Positions 8,530-23,500 are shown, numbered from the stretch's first letter. The stretch: 64,000 nucleotides of DNA from Toxorhynchites rutilus septentrionalis (GCF_029784135.1 NC_073746.1:111474035-111538034), one strand, 5' to 3'. The notes: generated by a model not told the origin, from the sequence alone. Program-made: numbers and translations.

Positions 8530-11500
8530 GTAATATTTACCTCCATTTCGGATCATTGGTTGTATTAAATTGTTACTTTTCCTTCATTTGTCCGCTTCTT
8601 CTTCTTCTCTTCTTGTGTCTCTTCCGTTGTGCCGCTGTTCGTTTGCTGTTGCTGCGTGTGCGTGTCTGTTCAGGATGAGGACTACGCTGCCAACAAACGA
8701 CGGAATAATGCTCGCAAAAAGGCGGCGGCGGCGCAAGTTAAACGCAAGACTGCTACCGCGTCGCAACCAAAGAAGAAGAAAAGAAGGTGAGTTTTCGTTC
8801 ACTTTTCAACTTTTTGTTTTTGTTTTAAATTCCATTGATGTTTTGTTTTCCACTATAAACGCGCCAAACCGAGTCATCAAAATATAACTTACAGCTGCTT
8901 TTTCATATTTGCGAATATGAGAACAGTTGTCAACGTGTGTTGAAAGTACTTTACGATTCCCAATGCCTGAATATAAATTGTAATCATTTCTTATAGTTGG
9001 TACAGGGTCGTCCACTTCGAGAATCGGAAAATGAAATTGAATATAAATTCAGATTCTATTTTATTTCGAATTCAATTTTGTAGGATTTAATCCTTTTGTT
9101 GATATATTTTTTCCCACAATTTTAACGTTTTTCGGAGTTTGATGAGTTCGCGCGCTCCAACTTGAAAATGTTTATGTAAAGAAAATCGGATCGTATAATT
9201 CCAGTAGTTGAGCCTCCTAAGATCACTTCGAGGACTTCTTGGCTGATGTCTTCCAATGTCAAGTCAATTATTTAGAATATTACCTATTACCTCGCAATTC
9301 GCTCTCTATTTCCATGTTTCATGGGTTTGATTCATTGTTCAATAAAGTTTCTTTACACGATCTTTTTTCTTGAAAATTATGCAAACGACGTATCGTTCTA
9401 TATTTTGCAATTTGGCTCGATTGTAGAAATTGTGAGTACTAGCTGCATCCTTTTTGTACAAAACAAGCACGACTAGCGCAAATGGCATATTTTACACCAA
9501 TCGTATGGTGCCGAGATAAGCACCCACACGATGTCCTTCAACCGTTTTGCCGACTCACAAGAGAACTCTACCGCAATAATTGGTAAGAAAAATCATAGCA
9601 TAAAATCGCACCCACCTTTGCGAGGAAGTCCGCTTTGCCAGGAATTGGGCAATGTGTGGAAACCCTAGCAAAGATTATCTTATGAGATCTTTCGATCATT
9701 GCACTCACCTGCTGTTGCATTTTTGTGTTGGAATAAGATGAGTGTTTACTAAGATTCATCGAATAGATTCGAAAGATGGTGAAAAGATCTGCAAGATTGT
9801 CTGAAATCATCCCCAATGCGAATTGCTGCAAGCTCAACAAACAATTTCCAAAAAACGCTCGAATTTGGATTTTTTTGAATTTTGCAACCTAAGTTTTTTT
9901 TCGTTTTCGATTGATCTTAAGCTCAATCAGCACTGATTTTTGTTTCAATATGGTATACGAGTTTGCTAAAGTCGTATGTGTGCTTCCTCATTGAATGATA
10001 ATCATATTGGTTCTTTACCATTTTCTTTGACTATAAATACTTCTACCAAAACTCGTCATTACAGTATATGTAAATTTATTTTCAAACAAAGTTCTCGCTT
10101 GAGATTGAGATGTTCCTCCGTTACATGGAATACATGTTTGATACAGAAAGGTGAATTTAAAATTTCAAACCGATTTACACCACCTGAAAATGTATTGCCA
10201 TTTTCGCTTCACACCAAAACGGAACATGAATTTTATAATGGGTATGACAAAAAAAATACAGAGGACATGAATAATAGAATTCCAATTCGAATATTTTGAA
10301 CAGATAGAAAGCGCAACTAACTTGCGCTACAAGACATTTCAGCGGTTCAAGGATAGTCCCGTTTGACATCTATCATTGGGTGACATGCTTTTTTTTACGC
10401 GTATTTTCGAATTAACGTGGTTTTTTACGCGGATTTTCCAATTAACGCGGTTTTTTACGAAGTACGTATCTCCCGCGTAAAGAAAAACCTGGGTGTATTT
10501 ATTCGACCATCTCGCGTTTGTTTGTCAAAATGCCCCCTCTTCGTTACTGAACATTTCGACTCTTGGCATAAAGATTTTATGCGAGGGATTTAGCTTATTT
10601 TAGTATCTCCGCGATTCTCGGAAAGATGGAGCAGCTCCAGTTTTCAGTTTTCTCTCAAGAGTTATGTTTGCTGCTGTCCCTCTCCCAGATTGAATTCGTT
10701 TCTCTCTCTTGTTCGAAAATTGTGGATGGGTTCACGGAGTGTTCGGAAGTGTTCACGGAGTTCGAAAGTGTTCGGCGGAGTTGTGAACTTGGCGGCGGTC
10801 TCAGAGTAGATGGAAAGGTCCTCTGTTGAATCCATGTGAGCCCGAGCAGTGACCGGTCCACAGTGTTCTTCGTTGTTCTCTCATGTTTTTCTCGTCGTTG
10901 AACCTGACAGTCGAGCCCTTGATTTTTCTGAGAAACTGCCCTCTCTATGCTAACCACCTTTCGGTTCAAAAAGTGCGAGAAGAGTTGATGATCCACAACT
11001 TCACGTCGTTCAGCGGCACGGTGGAGAGTAAACAATGGAGCCATCCATTAATAAAGTAACGATTTTTTTTGCATCAGAAATCAAATGCTCGCTTCACATT
11101 ATATGGACGTTGAACAAATATTGTGTACGCGGGCAACGAGGTACATGTCGGGGTGGAGTAGTAGTGGTGAAGTGAAGTCAGGTTGAATGAATAGGCAGAT
11201 TTGTATTCATTCACCACACCAATTAGAATAACCATTTGCTTTAACTAGAAATGAATTGACGAGTGTAAAGAGCGAGGATAACTGATCATGTTGACAGCGG
11301 ATGCCGAACGAATCCTGCTAAGCAAGTCGATTTTCATGTTTCTTCTTCGAGAATGTTGAACCCTGAATACGGGTACCAGACAGGAGCAGCGTACTCCAGG
11401 AGACTTCTACTTAAAAGAACAGTAGATCATCTTCAATGGGTGAACATCGATGGAATCGAAAGCATGCTGACGGATTAATCATAGAGCTGAGAAAGATTTG

Positions 11501-14500
11501 GTGGTCGTGAATGCTACGTGTTCGTTGAACCTGATTTTAGTGCAATGGTTATTTCTACCATTGTACGCCGTTATGGTCACACCATGTATTGCTCAGTATT
11601 TAGAAGTTCAGATGTAGCAAAGAGGTTGGAGTTCAGAGGGCCAAAGAAGGTGAATGTGTAGAGTTAATCACCACGTAAGGACCGAGCGATTCGCCAAGTA
11701 TGACTAGCCACTCCATAAACCGATCGAGAAATCCCATGTGTTGATGTTTATTTATGGTAGTAATAAGCGGAACAGTCACTAATTTCTTCGAAAAATTAAA
11801 TTACACCGAGTCTACTTGTCGCCTGAGTTCGATTTCACAAGACAGAGCGAGCGGTGACGTAATAGAACCGGGGCTCTGGCAACCCTATCCCAACCAATTG
11901 AAATTGAGCGTAGGCAGCATAAAGCAGGGCTCGCGCTAAGGGGGCTCACGTTTTGTTTACTGTTTGGAGTCATATATGTTAATATTTGATTACGTTGGAT
12001 AGTTTCCTTTGGCAAGCAATTTTTTTATACCCACCCGGAAGCTTTCATGGCGATTTGCAATTAAAATCACTGCTACAGGATCGCGTGGAGCACTTCATTT
12101 TTAAATTTAGGTTATGATTTCTATGCTCATGAGTTTCTATGCTGGCTACAGAATGGCGGCCATCTTAGCAATCCCTTGAATAGAACAGGTTAGTTGCGAT
12201 AGATAGTTGCGCTTCATGATGTCGTGCTGGCTATCGGAGATGATTGGAGATGAAACGTTGTACAATTCCTTGTGCTCTAACAAAGTCCTAAAAGATAGGA
12301 TTTCGTTTCACATTCGATTGTATTCGTTCATTAGAATGTCCAGATAGTGCTCCCTTGGCCGAGTGGTTAGCGTCATAACTAACATGCCGGGTGTTCGGGT
12401 TCGATTCCCGTTCTGGTCGGGGGAATTTTTCGTCAAAAAAATTTCCTTCGACTTGCACTGTGATCACGCGTATTCTAGAACTTGCCACTCAGAATGCATT
12501 CAAGGCGTGTTATTTGGCATAGAAATCTCAACTAAGTACTAATAAAAATGACGCAAGTAATACTACGTTGAGACGGCGAAGTTCCTCTAGGAACGTTAGT
12601 GCCATTGAAGAAGAAGAAGAATGTCCAAGATGTTTGTGAGTGTGTTGTTCGAAAGTCAACCGTTTTTGCCAGACGTATTCGGTCAAATAAGGAAAGGCAA
12701 CTCAAGACGACGAATTATTCTTCACCATGACAATGCAAGCTCCCAAACATCGGCTTAAAACCGCTTGTGAATCAAGGTCAGAATGCGTGTTCATCGATTA
12801 TCATGCCAGAAGATGCACTTGGTAGTCCCAAAACTTATGGAGCAGAACTGGTTAGAAGTGGAACATCCAAAAAGTTTCTTGAATCAGATTTTGTAACAAC
12901 CATAAAAGTAGTACTTGGCTTTGAAATATTCATCTAATGGGCTTCTTGTTGAAATACTGAAGAATTTTAACAGGTTCAGATATCAGGGAATCTTCGATCC
13001 ATTGCGTTCTACTCCATTGTAAATTTTGTAAGAGTCAGGAACTTTCATTTATGGCGTTGTATGATCGTGGGATTTTCAATGCGTTGAATTTAATGTTGGT
13101 CAAGGCGAGCAATTTTTTCACTCAACTGTATATTTCCCCGGGAACTTTTTAGCGTTATAAACATAAGTTTTTAAAATGATTTGTTTATAGACACAAATAA
13201 TGGAACGAAATTTGAACCGAATTTTTCATTCGTTTTTGCTGGAAAGTTCCGAGTATTCTGGCGTATGTCGTCGAGACTCGTCAATATTACGGACCAGCTG
13301 TTAAATAGCTGAATAGCTACTGCGTAATTTCGCAACCTTCTAGTATATTCCAACGTTGTTGTGTGTATTGCGCAGAATCGTGGGGGGAGGAAAATCGTTA
13401 CAAAACGCGAGAGGAATGCGGTTATAATTAACAAACCTGTCGTGCGTTATTTTTGTGTGTGATTAAGTAGTTGAAAACCTGATTAGAGCAAAACATTTTT
13501 GACGGTCTCAATTTTTTTCTTTTTTTTTTCCCTTCACTTTATTTCTCAGCAGCCGTTGGAAATCGGACACTTCGGGAGGGAGTGACGACGCTAGCGAGCC
13601 GGATAGCTCGGATGAGGATGGCAGTTACGGTGGCCGGAAAGCGGCACCCAAGAAGCGTTCTGCGCCACCGCCAAGGACGAAAGCGAAGAAAAAGAAACCG
13701 GCTGCGTACTCTTCGGACGAGGCTAGTGACAGCGGAGAGGACCATTCCCGTCAGGGCCGAAACCGAAGGAAAACGGCCGTCAGTTATAAGGAGGAAAGCG
13801 GAGAGGAACAAACCGATAGCGAGGATTTGCTGGAAGTAGATCCGGAAGCGGAAGAGGCTGCTGCGGTCGCGGCAGCGGAAGACGAGAAAACCGAGACAAT
13901 CGAGCGGATAATTGGCCAGCGGGTGGGCAAGAAGTCCGCTACGGGAGCGGTAACGACTTGCTACGCCGTAGAGGAAAGCGGTGATCCTAATGAAGGAGGG
14001 GAGGCGGATGAAAATGGTACCGAAAACACCGAGCCACAGTATTTGATCAAATGGACCGGTTGGTCTTATCTGCACTGTACGTGGGAGTCGGAGGAAACTC
14101 TGAAGGAACAGAAAGTCAAGGGGATGAAGAAGTTGGAAAATTACATCAAGCGAGAACGCGACATCGAGTACTGGCGAAAGTATCAAGCGGGGCCAGAGGA
14201 CATCGACTACTACGAATGTCAGCAGGAACTGCATCAGGATCTGTTGAAGAGCTACTACAATGTTGAGAGGGTGATAGCGCAGGTGGAGAAGCCAGAAGGC
14301 GGTACGGATTATCTTTGTAAATGGGAATCCCTTCCGTACGCGGATTCCACCTGGGAGGATGCTATTTTGATATCGAGAAAGTGGGAGAAGAAAATCGAAG
14401 AGTTTTTGGATCGGGAGAACAGCAAACGGACACCGTCTAAGCACTGTAGAGCTATTAGGAGTAGACCTAAATTTCATCACTTGAAGGCGCAGCCGGACTA

Positions 14501-17500
14501 TCTCGGTGAGGATCGGGGCTTGAAGCTGAGAGATTATCAGATGGATGGACTGAACTGGTTGATTTTGACTTGGTGCAAAGAAAACTCCGTCATTTTGGCA
14601 GACGAAATGGGTTTGGGTAAAACAATCCAAACCATTTGTTTTTTGTACTATCTGTTTAAAGCACAACAGCTGTACGGACCGTTTCTGTGTGTAGTTCCGC
14701 TGAGTACGATGACAGCGTGGCAGCGGGAATTCACCATTTGGGCCCCTGAAATGAACGTTGTCACGTATCTTGGTGATGTACCTTCGCGTGAAATAATTCG
14801 CCAATATGAGTGGTGCTTTGAGAGCAAGAAACTCAAATTTAACGCCATTCTCACCACCTACGAGATTCTTCTCAAAGACAAAACTTTCCTCGGCAGCATC
14901 AGCTGGGCCGCGTTACTAGTTGACGAAGCACATCGATTGAAAAATGATGACTCGTTACTCTACAAAGCTCTAGAGGAATTCGATACAAACTATCGGCTGC
15001 TTATTACTGGTACACCACTGCAAAATTCGTTGAAAGAGCTGTGGGCGCTACTTCATTTCATCATGCCGAATAGGTTTGATTCGTGGGAAACGTTCGAGCG
15101 AAATTACGGTAACACTACCAATGACAAATCGTACACCAAACTGCACAAAGAGCTGGAGCCATACATTCTTAGGAGGGTTAAAAAAGACGTCGAAAAGAGT
15201 CTTCCGGCGAAAGTAGAGCAAATTCTGCGAGTGGAAATGACCTCGATCCAACGGCAGTACTACCGATGGATCCTAACGAAAAATTTTGACGCCCTACGGA
15301 AAGGAATGAAGGGTTCCATCAACACATTCCTCAATATAGTGATTGAACTGAAGAAATGCTGCAACCACGCGCTCCTGACTCGGCCCATCGAGTTCGAAAC
15401 TCAGACCAATCAGGATGACATTGTTGTGCAGCTGCTGAAGGGATCGGGGAAGCTGGTGCTGTTGGATAAGCTTCTGTGTCGACTTAAGGAAACTGGCCAT
15501 CGGGTGTTGATTTTCTCCCAGATGGTACGGATGCTGGATATTTTGGCCGAGTACCTCCAGAAGAGGCACTTTTCTTTCCAACGGCTGGACGGTAGCATCA
15601 AAGGGGAGCTCCGAAAGCAGGCGTTGGATCATTTCAACGCGGAAGGATCGACCGATTTTTGCTTTTTGCTGTCCACCCGGGCTGGTGGGCTCGGTATCAA
15701 TTTAGCCACTGCCGACACGGTTATCATTTTCGATTCCGACTGGAACCCTCAGAACGATCTGCAAGCGCAAGCACGAGCGCATCGGATAGGACAGAAGAAT
15801 CAGGTTAACATTTATCGGTTGGTGACGGCGCGGTCCGTGGAGGAAGACATTGTGGAACGGGCGAAGAAAAAGATGGTGCTGGACCATTTGGTTATCCAAC
15901 GGATGGATACCACGGGGCGGACAGTTTTGGACAAAAACGGGGGTAATAACACAAGCAATCCCTTCAACAAGGATGAGCTGTCAGCGATATTGAAATTTGG
16001 GGCGGAAGAGTTGTTCAAAGAGGACGAAGATGGAGATGACGAGTTGGTTTGTGATATTGATGAGATACTGAAGCGAGCGGAGACTAGAGACGAAGCTCCG
16101 GAGATGCCCGGCGATGAGCTACTGTCGGCGTTCAACGTTACGACGTTTGACTTCGATGAAGAGAAGGAAACATCCGCTATAAGGAAACCTACGAAACCAC
16201 CCACAGACGCGGATCAGGACGGTGACACCAAGGACTGGGATGAGATAATTCCTCAAAACTATCGGAAGCTGGTGGAGGCCGAGGAACGAAACAAAGAGTT
16301 GAATGATCTGTATCTTCCTCCGAGGAGAAAAACTTTGCAGCAGTTGAATCAAGCCAACGAGGATGGAACCGCGAAGAAACGTAAAAAACGACGAGCTGAA
16401 GATGAAAGCGATGAAGAATCGGAGGCTAGCGAGGAAGGTAAACCTGGTAAGAAGGCGAGCGGCAGAGGACGACCTTCGAATAAGGAGAAAATCTCCGGTT
16501 TCACAGACACCGAGCTGAGGAGGCTCATCAAAAGCTACAAGAAGTTCCCGGCTCCACTGAAACGATTGGAAGCGATCGCAATGGATGCCGAACTGCAGGA
16601 GAAACCATTGTCGGAGCTGAAGCGAGTCGCAGAACTGTTGCAGGAACGCTGCGTGCAATTCATGGAACATTCGAAAGAAAACGAGGAAAAAGATAAGAAC
16701 AATCCTACAGACGAGAAGGCGAAACGGGGTCCCCGGGCTGCTTTCTCCATACGTTTCGGCGGTGTGTCCTTCAATGTGAAAACCCTGATGCAATGCGTGG
16801 AAGAGCTGCAACCGTTGGATGAAGTTCTTCCGCTGGACCCTGAGGAACGGGCGAAATGGGTTCTACAGATTAAAACCAGACCAGCGAACTTCGACGTCGA
16901 ATGGAGTGGTGACGACGATTCTCGGCTGCTGCGAGGTATCTATCAGTTCGGAATTGGTTCCTGGGAAGCAATGAAAATGGAGGACTCACTAAACTTAGCG
17001 GACAAAATACTTTCAAACGACGCCGATAAGAAGCCTCAAGCGAAACATCTCCAGTCTCGGGCGGAGTATTTGCTGAAAATTATTCGCAAGAATCTCGAAC
17101 TGAAAAAGGGTCTCGGTAAAAAACCACGCAAACAGCGGAAGCCTCGAGGAGAAGGTAAAGCTATCTCGGCTGCGATAGTGCACTCACCCGTGTCGACCGG
17201 AACCGTGAAGGATGATCTGGACGAAAAGGAAGGATCTTCCAACGAGGAAAAGAAGCTGCTGACTCCGATATCAGCTAAGATAAAAAAGCTATCCGAATCG
17301 GATAGCCACGTTCACGATCACGACGCTAACTCGAATGGTCCCACCAAGGAGGAGCAGAAGGAGAAGAAAGAGCGCAAAAAGAAGGAAAAGACAAAGGAGA
17401 CAAAGAAAGACAAAAAGAAAAACACTGGACCAATGCATTTCACGGCGAACAACGAGCCGTGTGCGTTGAACATCATCGGTGATTTGGATCCGAGCGTTTT

Positions 17501-20500
17501 CAACGAATGCAAGGAAAAGATGCGACCCGTTAAAAAAGCCCTCAAAACGTTGGATAACCCAGATCAAACGCTTTCGGCGGACGAACAGGTAAACCAGACA
17601 CGAGCATGTCTCCTCAGCATCGGGAATCAAATCAACCAATGTCTGCTGGTGTACAAGGATCCGGAGAAAATCAAAGAATGGCGAAGTAATCTGTGGTACT
17701 TCGTTTCCAAATTCACCGAATTCGACGCCAAGAAACTTTTCAAGCTTTACAAACACGCGCTGAAACGGAGCGAAGGTGACGAAACGGGAAGCGTGAGTGG
17801 AACTTCTTCGACGGAAAAGAAGAAGGAACATCATCATCATAATAACCACCATCATCATCATCACCACTCGAAGGAGGGTGGTTCCGTCCACAGCTCTCCA
17901 GTCAAAGATGCCAAAGAAAAAACTCCGAAAAAAGGGCCTAGCACCCCACAGGCCCTGCAAACGTTGGGTAAAATAAAGAAAATTAGCAAAAAAGACAACG
18001 GTCAGCATCGGCATAGCAGTCCGCCGGTCGTTAGCACGCCTCTGGCGGATCCGATTAAGGAGAAGCCTATCAGTAGCGAGCGGAGAGAACGAAAGGAAAG
18101 AAAGAGACTTCACGGAGGAACCGGCACTCCCGATCGAGGGGGACTAACCGCGGATGGTGATCCCCACCAACGTAAGGAGAGAGACAAATATCTCGGACAG
18201 GACGGCACTGATGGAGGCAAGGACGATGGATTCAGTTCAGTCAAGCGGAGACTCGAGGAAGGGGAACTTGACGAGAATAGCAAGGAATATAAACGATTGC
18301 ACGGTGATGGAAGGTGAGAGCTTTCCACTATCAATTAAAGAACTGGTGATTCATGGTTTTTTTTTTCTCAATTGACAGGAGCAGTAGAGATCGGGACAAA
18401 AAATGGGACGAATACTCCGAGCGGGATCGTGGCGGCATGCGAGGAGGGATCGCTCGCAGTAGCGCACCTGGAACGCCCCAAGGAACGCGAAACTTCCCCG
18501 ATGGGGGAGGACGTGGTATATCGTACCCAGACGATCGATGGAGCGGTCGAGACAGGTAATTTGTTGTATAGACCAATTCCACGCCAATTCAGCTGAATGC
18601 GGTCGATTTTGACGCGACCCTCTTAGATTTTTTCAAAACCTTATAGTAATGGTGGCAGCTACACAAGATCACAATTTTCATTATCATATAACTAATTTTA
18701 ATTACGACTGATTTTTTATAAAGACTTATGCAGAAACATTGAATTTAAAAAAATAATAACTCAAAATCAATATGTCTGAGCCATCAACCCGTACCGAGCA
18801 GAAAACCAAACACATAACAACTGTATCCAATCAGTGCCAAATGCAAATCGCATTCCCTCCTGGACCCAATGCCAATGATCCTTCAGTCAGACTTACGAAT
18901 CAATCTGCAGCCGGCGACAGACGCTTTTCTAAGGCACGCCTACGGGACTCTAAAATAATAGACACAGTGAGAACGTATCTTCCCTCCTTCCACGACAAAA
19001 CGAACTGCAGTTTGTATTCGTGGAATCACGAAAACTAGTGCATCGGTAATGTTCGCCGCTGAAGGTGTACTAACAGGCACAAGTCTTTTGCGTAAATTTT
19101 TACTGGAAGTACAGGAAGAATTGGGAATCCCTCTTATTCTACGCGGCGAGTGACGTGAGATAGCAAAGTTCCTCGCTTCATTGTGGAAGCTACCTTACTT
19201 TTAACTTCTTTTTGATACCTGAGTCGATAACATATGAGGACACGACTTCAAATCTCACTTAGTGACAAATTATAGTCACGTCAATCGCCTACGGGAATGC
19301 AGTGACTTGAGCCATCTCACCTCATTCGCCGCGCGGAATAAAGGAGAGTAAAGTAAGTGTAGAGTGAGGATCAGGGCTTGGCATAGTCATAGTCAACTGA
19401 GGATAGTCAGCTGACTATAGGGAAATTCCCCTCCGTATTCAGTTAGAAATGACTTTTGGCTTCTTCACGCAGTTTCTCCGCCAAAATGACTAAACAGTCA
19501 ATCGGGCGTTTAATCGCTTTCCCCCTCTACGACCCGACTATTTCATTTCATTCTTTCCCGTCAAATTGTCTTCATTGCATTTTGAAGTGACTTCCCCCAA
19601 AACGAAAACGTAGAGGAATTGTTGAACTCTACAGACGAAGAGCATCTTGATCGGCTGCAACAGGTGTTCGATGTATTGAGCTCAATAAGGAGAAGTACGA
19701 TTTCTTTAAGAATCAAGTGACTTTCTTAGGGTATGCTATTTCGAAAAATGGTTTAAGCAAGGCAGACCAAATGATTAAAGAAGCTCCAGAAACCAAATCA
19801 CTGAGGTGAGGGTATTTGCGGGGCTTGTAAATTATTATGCGCGATTTATTGTTCGTTTAGCGGAAATTATGAGCCCTATGTATAAGTTGCTTCGCAAGGG
19901 TGCAACATTTGATTGGGATGAAACGTGTATGGCCTTCATGGCCTTCGAAGATTAAAGAAGAAATTGGCAAGGATGTAACCTCAGTTCCCTTCAATCCGAA
20001 GGCGGAGTTGTTTCTTACTCGTGATGTATCCAACGTCGATATTTCGGTGGTGCTAAGTCAAAAAGAAAGTGGTAGAGAACGGCCCGTAGCATTCGCATCG
20101 AGCATTAGCGGTTATGTATAGCGTTTTTTCTCCACTTAGTCGGTAATAGATTTAAAATGAAAACGGACCATAAACCTCTACTCGGTATTTTCAGTCCAAG
20201 GAAAGGTATTCTTCACATCAGGGCCAGAAATCTTTGAAGATGAAAAATGAAGACCGACTCTACTCTCAATAGCTTCGCTTCGACTAGAACTGCTTCGGCA
20301 ATCGCCCACAACAAAAAGTGACTTGACTAGGAAATGAATTGACTAGCGTCGACTAGCGAGGATGACTGGTGGACTAGTTCAGACAGTGGTTATTTTAACT
20401 GACTCGACTAATGAATACAAATCTGACTTCAATCCACACTTCCATTTCCCTCTGACACCAATTTTATACCCGCGTGCGTAATCTTATTTTTATGTCCATA

Positions 20501-23500
20501 TAGAGAGGAACGAAAACATGATTTCTGATGCAAAAAAGAAGTTACCCCATCAATTAACGTGAACTCAAACCAACGACATTATATCAAGTATGCTAAAAAG
20601 GTCCTCTTCTTCTTGTTATATGGCACTAACGTTCCTAGAGGAACTACGCCGTCTCAACGTAGTATTACTTGCGTCATTTTCATTAGTACTTAGTTGAGAT
20701 TTCTATGCCAAATAACACGCCTTGAATGCATTCTGAGTGGCAAGCTCTAGAATACGCGTGACCACAGTGCAAGTCAGAGGAAATTTCTTTGAAGAAAAAT
20801 TTCCCCGACCAGAACGGGAATCGAACCCGAACCCCCGGCATGTTAGGTTTGACGCTAACCACTCGGCCACGGGAGCACACTAAAAAGATTCTCGCGTTAG
20901 TAATAAGTAAATAACGTGCAGAATAGCGCGAACTCAAACATCGATGCATTCCCACGTACATGGGAGTGGGAAGAGAGGAACGAATTCGTTTCGGGGGAAG
21001 TCACAATGAGGACAATTTGACTGGGAAGAATGAAATGATTTAGGGAGATAGCGACTAAACGCCCGACTAACTGTTTAGTCGTTTAGTCGTTTTGGCGGAG
21101 AAACTGCGTGAAGAAGCCAAAAGTCATTACAGTAATCGTTCGTTATCTGGTCCAGGTTAATTTGAAATGTTATGAAAATTGACATTATTTTCGCATGACA
21201 AAAACATTGATTAAATTACAGGAAAATGATTTCCTCAAATTATATTTCATACCTGTTGTCGCACTCAATGCGAATTTCTGAGTAATCTAATTTCATGATC
21301 AACGCAAATCAAACAATTCATTGAAGTTCCCCTCGATTCTATTTGAATTTTTTTTTTTATTCTTTATTTGAGAGGTTTTCAGCCACCTGGGCTGGTTCGC
21401 CTCTTTATCGACGGCATTGCCGCAAGGTTTCGTTGGAAACAGATTGCACATAAAATTATTACATAAAAATTGGACGTAAAAATTTAACACATATCAATCC
21501 TTTTGCGAGACATGACTTAACAAAGAACTTGCTGTTTGCTTGTTGGACCAGATGGCATGGATGTCCTCGGACCATGGCTCCAGGCCAGTGGAGAGGAAGC
21601 CGTGCCGTTGAAGATGCCGGCGTGTTCTATTTCCCCTTCATCGTGGAGGGGAAGGAACAAGGATCTTCTTGACTGATCCATTGTTCAGACGCTAGATCTT
21701 AAAAAATAGTTCGGCATCTTTTAGGTAGCAGACAAGCGCTGCTACTCTTGCTGGATCGTCCTTCAAGATGTCCCTTACACTCCCGCTGATTCCATGCAGG
21801 TTTCGTAGATCATCGAATTTCGGGCAACCACACAAGAAGTGCTCGACGGAGTTGTGGATTTGGCAGAGGTCGCATAGTAGATTCTATTTGAAGTTTTACA
21901 TGCCGGACCAACTAAAACGCGAATTTCGATAACTGGCCTTTCCTTTTCGCCCAGTTAGCGAATGTTTACTGTACTAACTGAATACGGATATAGTCAATCA
22001 GATAGTCAGCTAACTATCCTCAGTTGACTATACTATGCAGAGCCCTGCGTTGGACGCATTTTTGTAAGGGTTCAGTAACGATATCGGATACGTCAAGTCA
22101 CAGTAGAATGTGGATGATTTCCCTTCGCGCTTTCCAGTGGAATCTTGGAAAATTTGGAAAAAGCAAGACCCACATTTAAATGAAAAATTTGAAATGGTGA
22201 ATGTAAGGAAAGTGGTGAAAGATTCTCAGAAATATGATCAGGTAAGGTTGGTTACTAAGGTTTTGAGAGGAGATGAAAATGTCAGTGTCTTGGAGTTTAC
22301 CCCATATGGAAGTTTTGTCGAGGAATTGTCCTTGGAAGATGGGGTAATTATGACGAGACATCGAGTGGTGGTTCCACCGGCGTTAAAATGTAATGTTCAC
22401 ACACAAATCCATGGATCACATTTGGGAATTGTTAAGAGTAAAAGTGTCGCTAGAGGTTGTGTCTGGTGGCCTACAATAGATGCGGATATTGAAAGTTTCA
22501 CCCATAATTGTAGTTCATGTCTTCTACAAAGTTCATCGCCGTCGAAGGCAAAGCTGGCTTCGTGGAATCCGCCGGAGAAGGTTTGGAGCACAGTGTATGT
22601 CGATTTTGCGGGTCCCGTTAAAGAATGGAATTTTTTGATTGTGGTTGATGCCTTGTCAAAATGGGTGAAGATTTTCCCAACAAAAATATGCAACACCAGA
22701 TTTGTGAAAGAGAAGTTGGTTGAATGCGTAGCGCGATTTGGAATATTTGATGAAGTGGTAAGCGACAATGATGTTTGTATCTTCAGAGGTTTGTAAGCTT
22801 TCACCAGCGAATGGTATTCGTCAATGCTTGACAAGTTCGGGCCATCCTTCCACTAACGGTGCGGTTGGAAATGTGGTAAAATCATTCAAATCATTCCTTC
22901 TAAAGTCGTGGGAAACAGGGAGCCAAAGTGTGAATGGTTTGATAGCTATTTTCTTGATAGGGTACAGAAAATCTATTCATTGTTCCATCAGATTTTCACC
23001 AGCCATGATGATGCTAGGTACGGAGGTTAGAATATCCCCCTGGATTTGATGAACCCAGCCTGAGGGCATCCGTATACTAGCACATAGGATTTGACAGCGT
23101 CAAACATGTCCGGGTCGCAAATGCAATTTGCGACCACTGTCACTCGCGAGAACTGCCAAACTCTCAAGCTGGTGTAAAACAAGGCACTTAACATACTACC
23201 AGGTGGGTCAAAACGTGAAGTGGTTTTCTGCAGCCATTTAAAAAATACACAAAAGTAAATTAAGACGATTGAGCACAATTTGTGGAAAACGCAAATTTTC
23301 GAATAAAGCATGAGCAGCAGCTAAATACAACTGAAATTATTGAAATAATGCAGAATTAATTCAAACCCTTTTATTTCACTTAAATTCTTTCAATTTCTTA
23401 AGTTGGTTTACATTATAATATAATACTACATTTCAAGTGATCAACCTAGGGTTCTACGTTTTATATTATCATTCAGACCCTTGTGATCATCATGATCATT

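Larger units (their letters stand above)
20241..22049 (-). mobile_element. right arm of the foldback/hAT-like element, itself interrupted
   Basis: The outer end is the reverse complement of CAGGGCTCTGCATAGT at 22049, matching the left arm. The arm runs inward past GTCACTTCCCCC-type sequence to about 20241, far longer than the left arm. It contains three later insertions: a SINE (20601-20879), a TA-flanked MITE (21130-21971), and, inside that MITE, a LINE fragment (21348-21879). Removing the MITE restores CCGTATTCAGTTAG joined to ATGACTTTTGGC as in the left arm. Confidence 0.65.

Noticed and set aside
12348..12422. functional tRNA gene
   Set aside because: The tRNA-like part continues into a SINE body and triplet tail with target duplications, so it is the SINE head. 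The same applies at 20601-20879 and for the family-2 SINEs.
13539..14804. 421-codon minus-strand open frame opposite Chd1
   Set aside because: It lies entirely opposite the conserved Chd1 coding exon and its translation is low-complexity Leu/Phe/Arg. It is a by-product of codon usage on the + strand.
18772..19038. 88-codon frame in Chd1 intron 4 as an additional exon
   Set aside because: Exons D and E join with matching phase and conserved protein without it, and it shows no similarity to CHD1.
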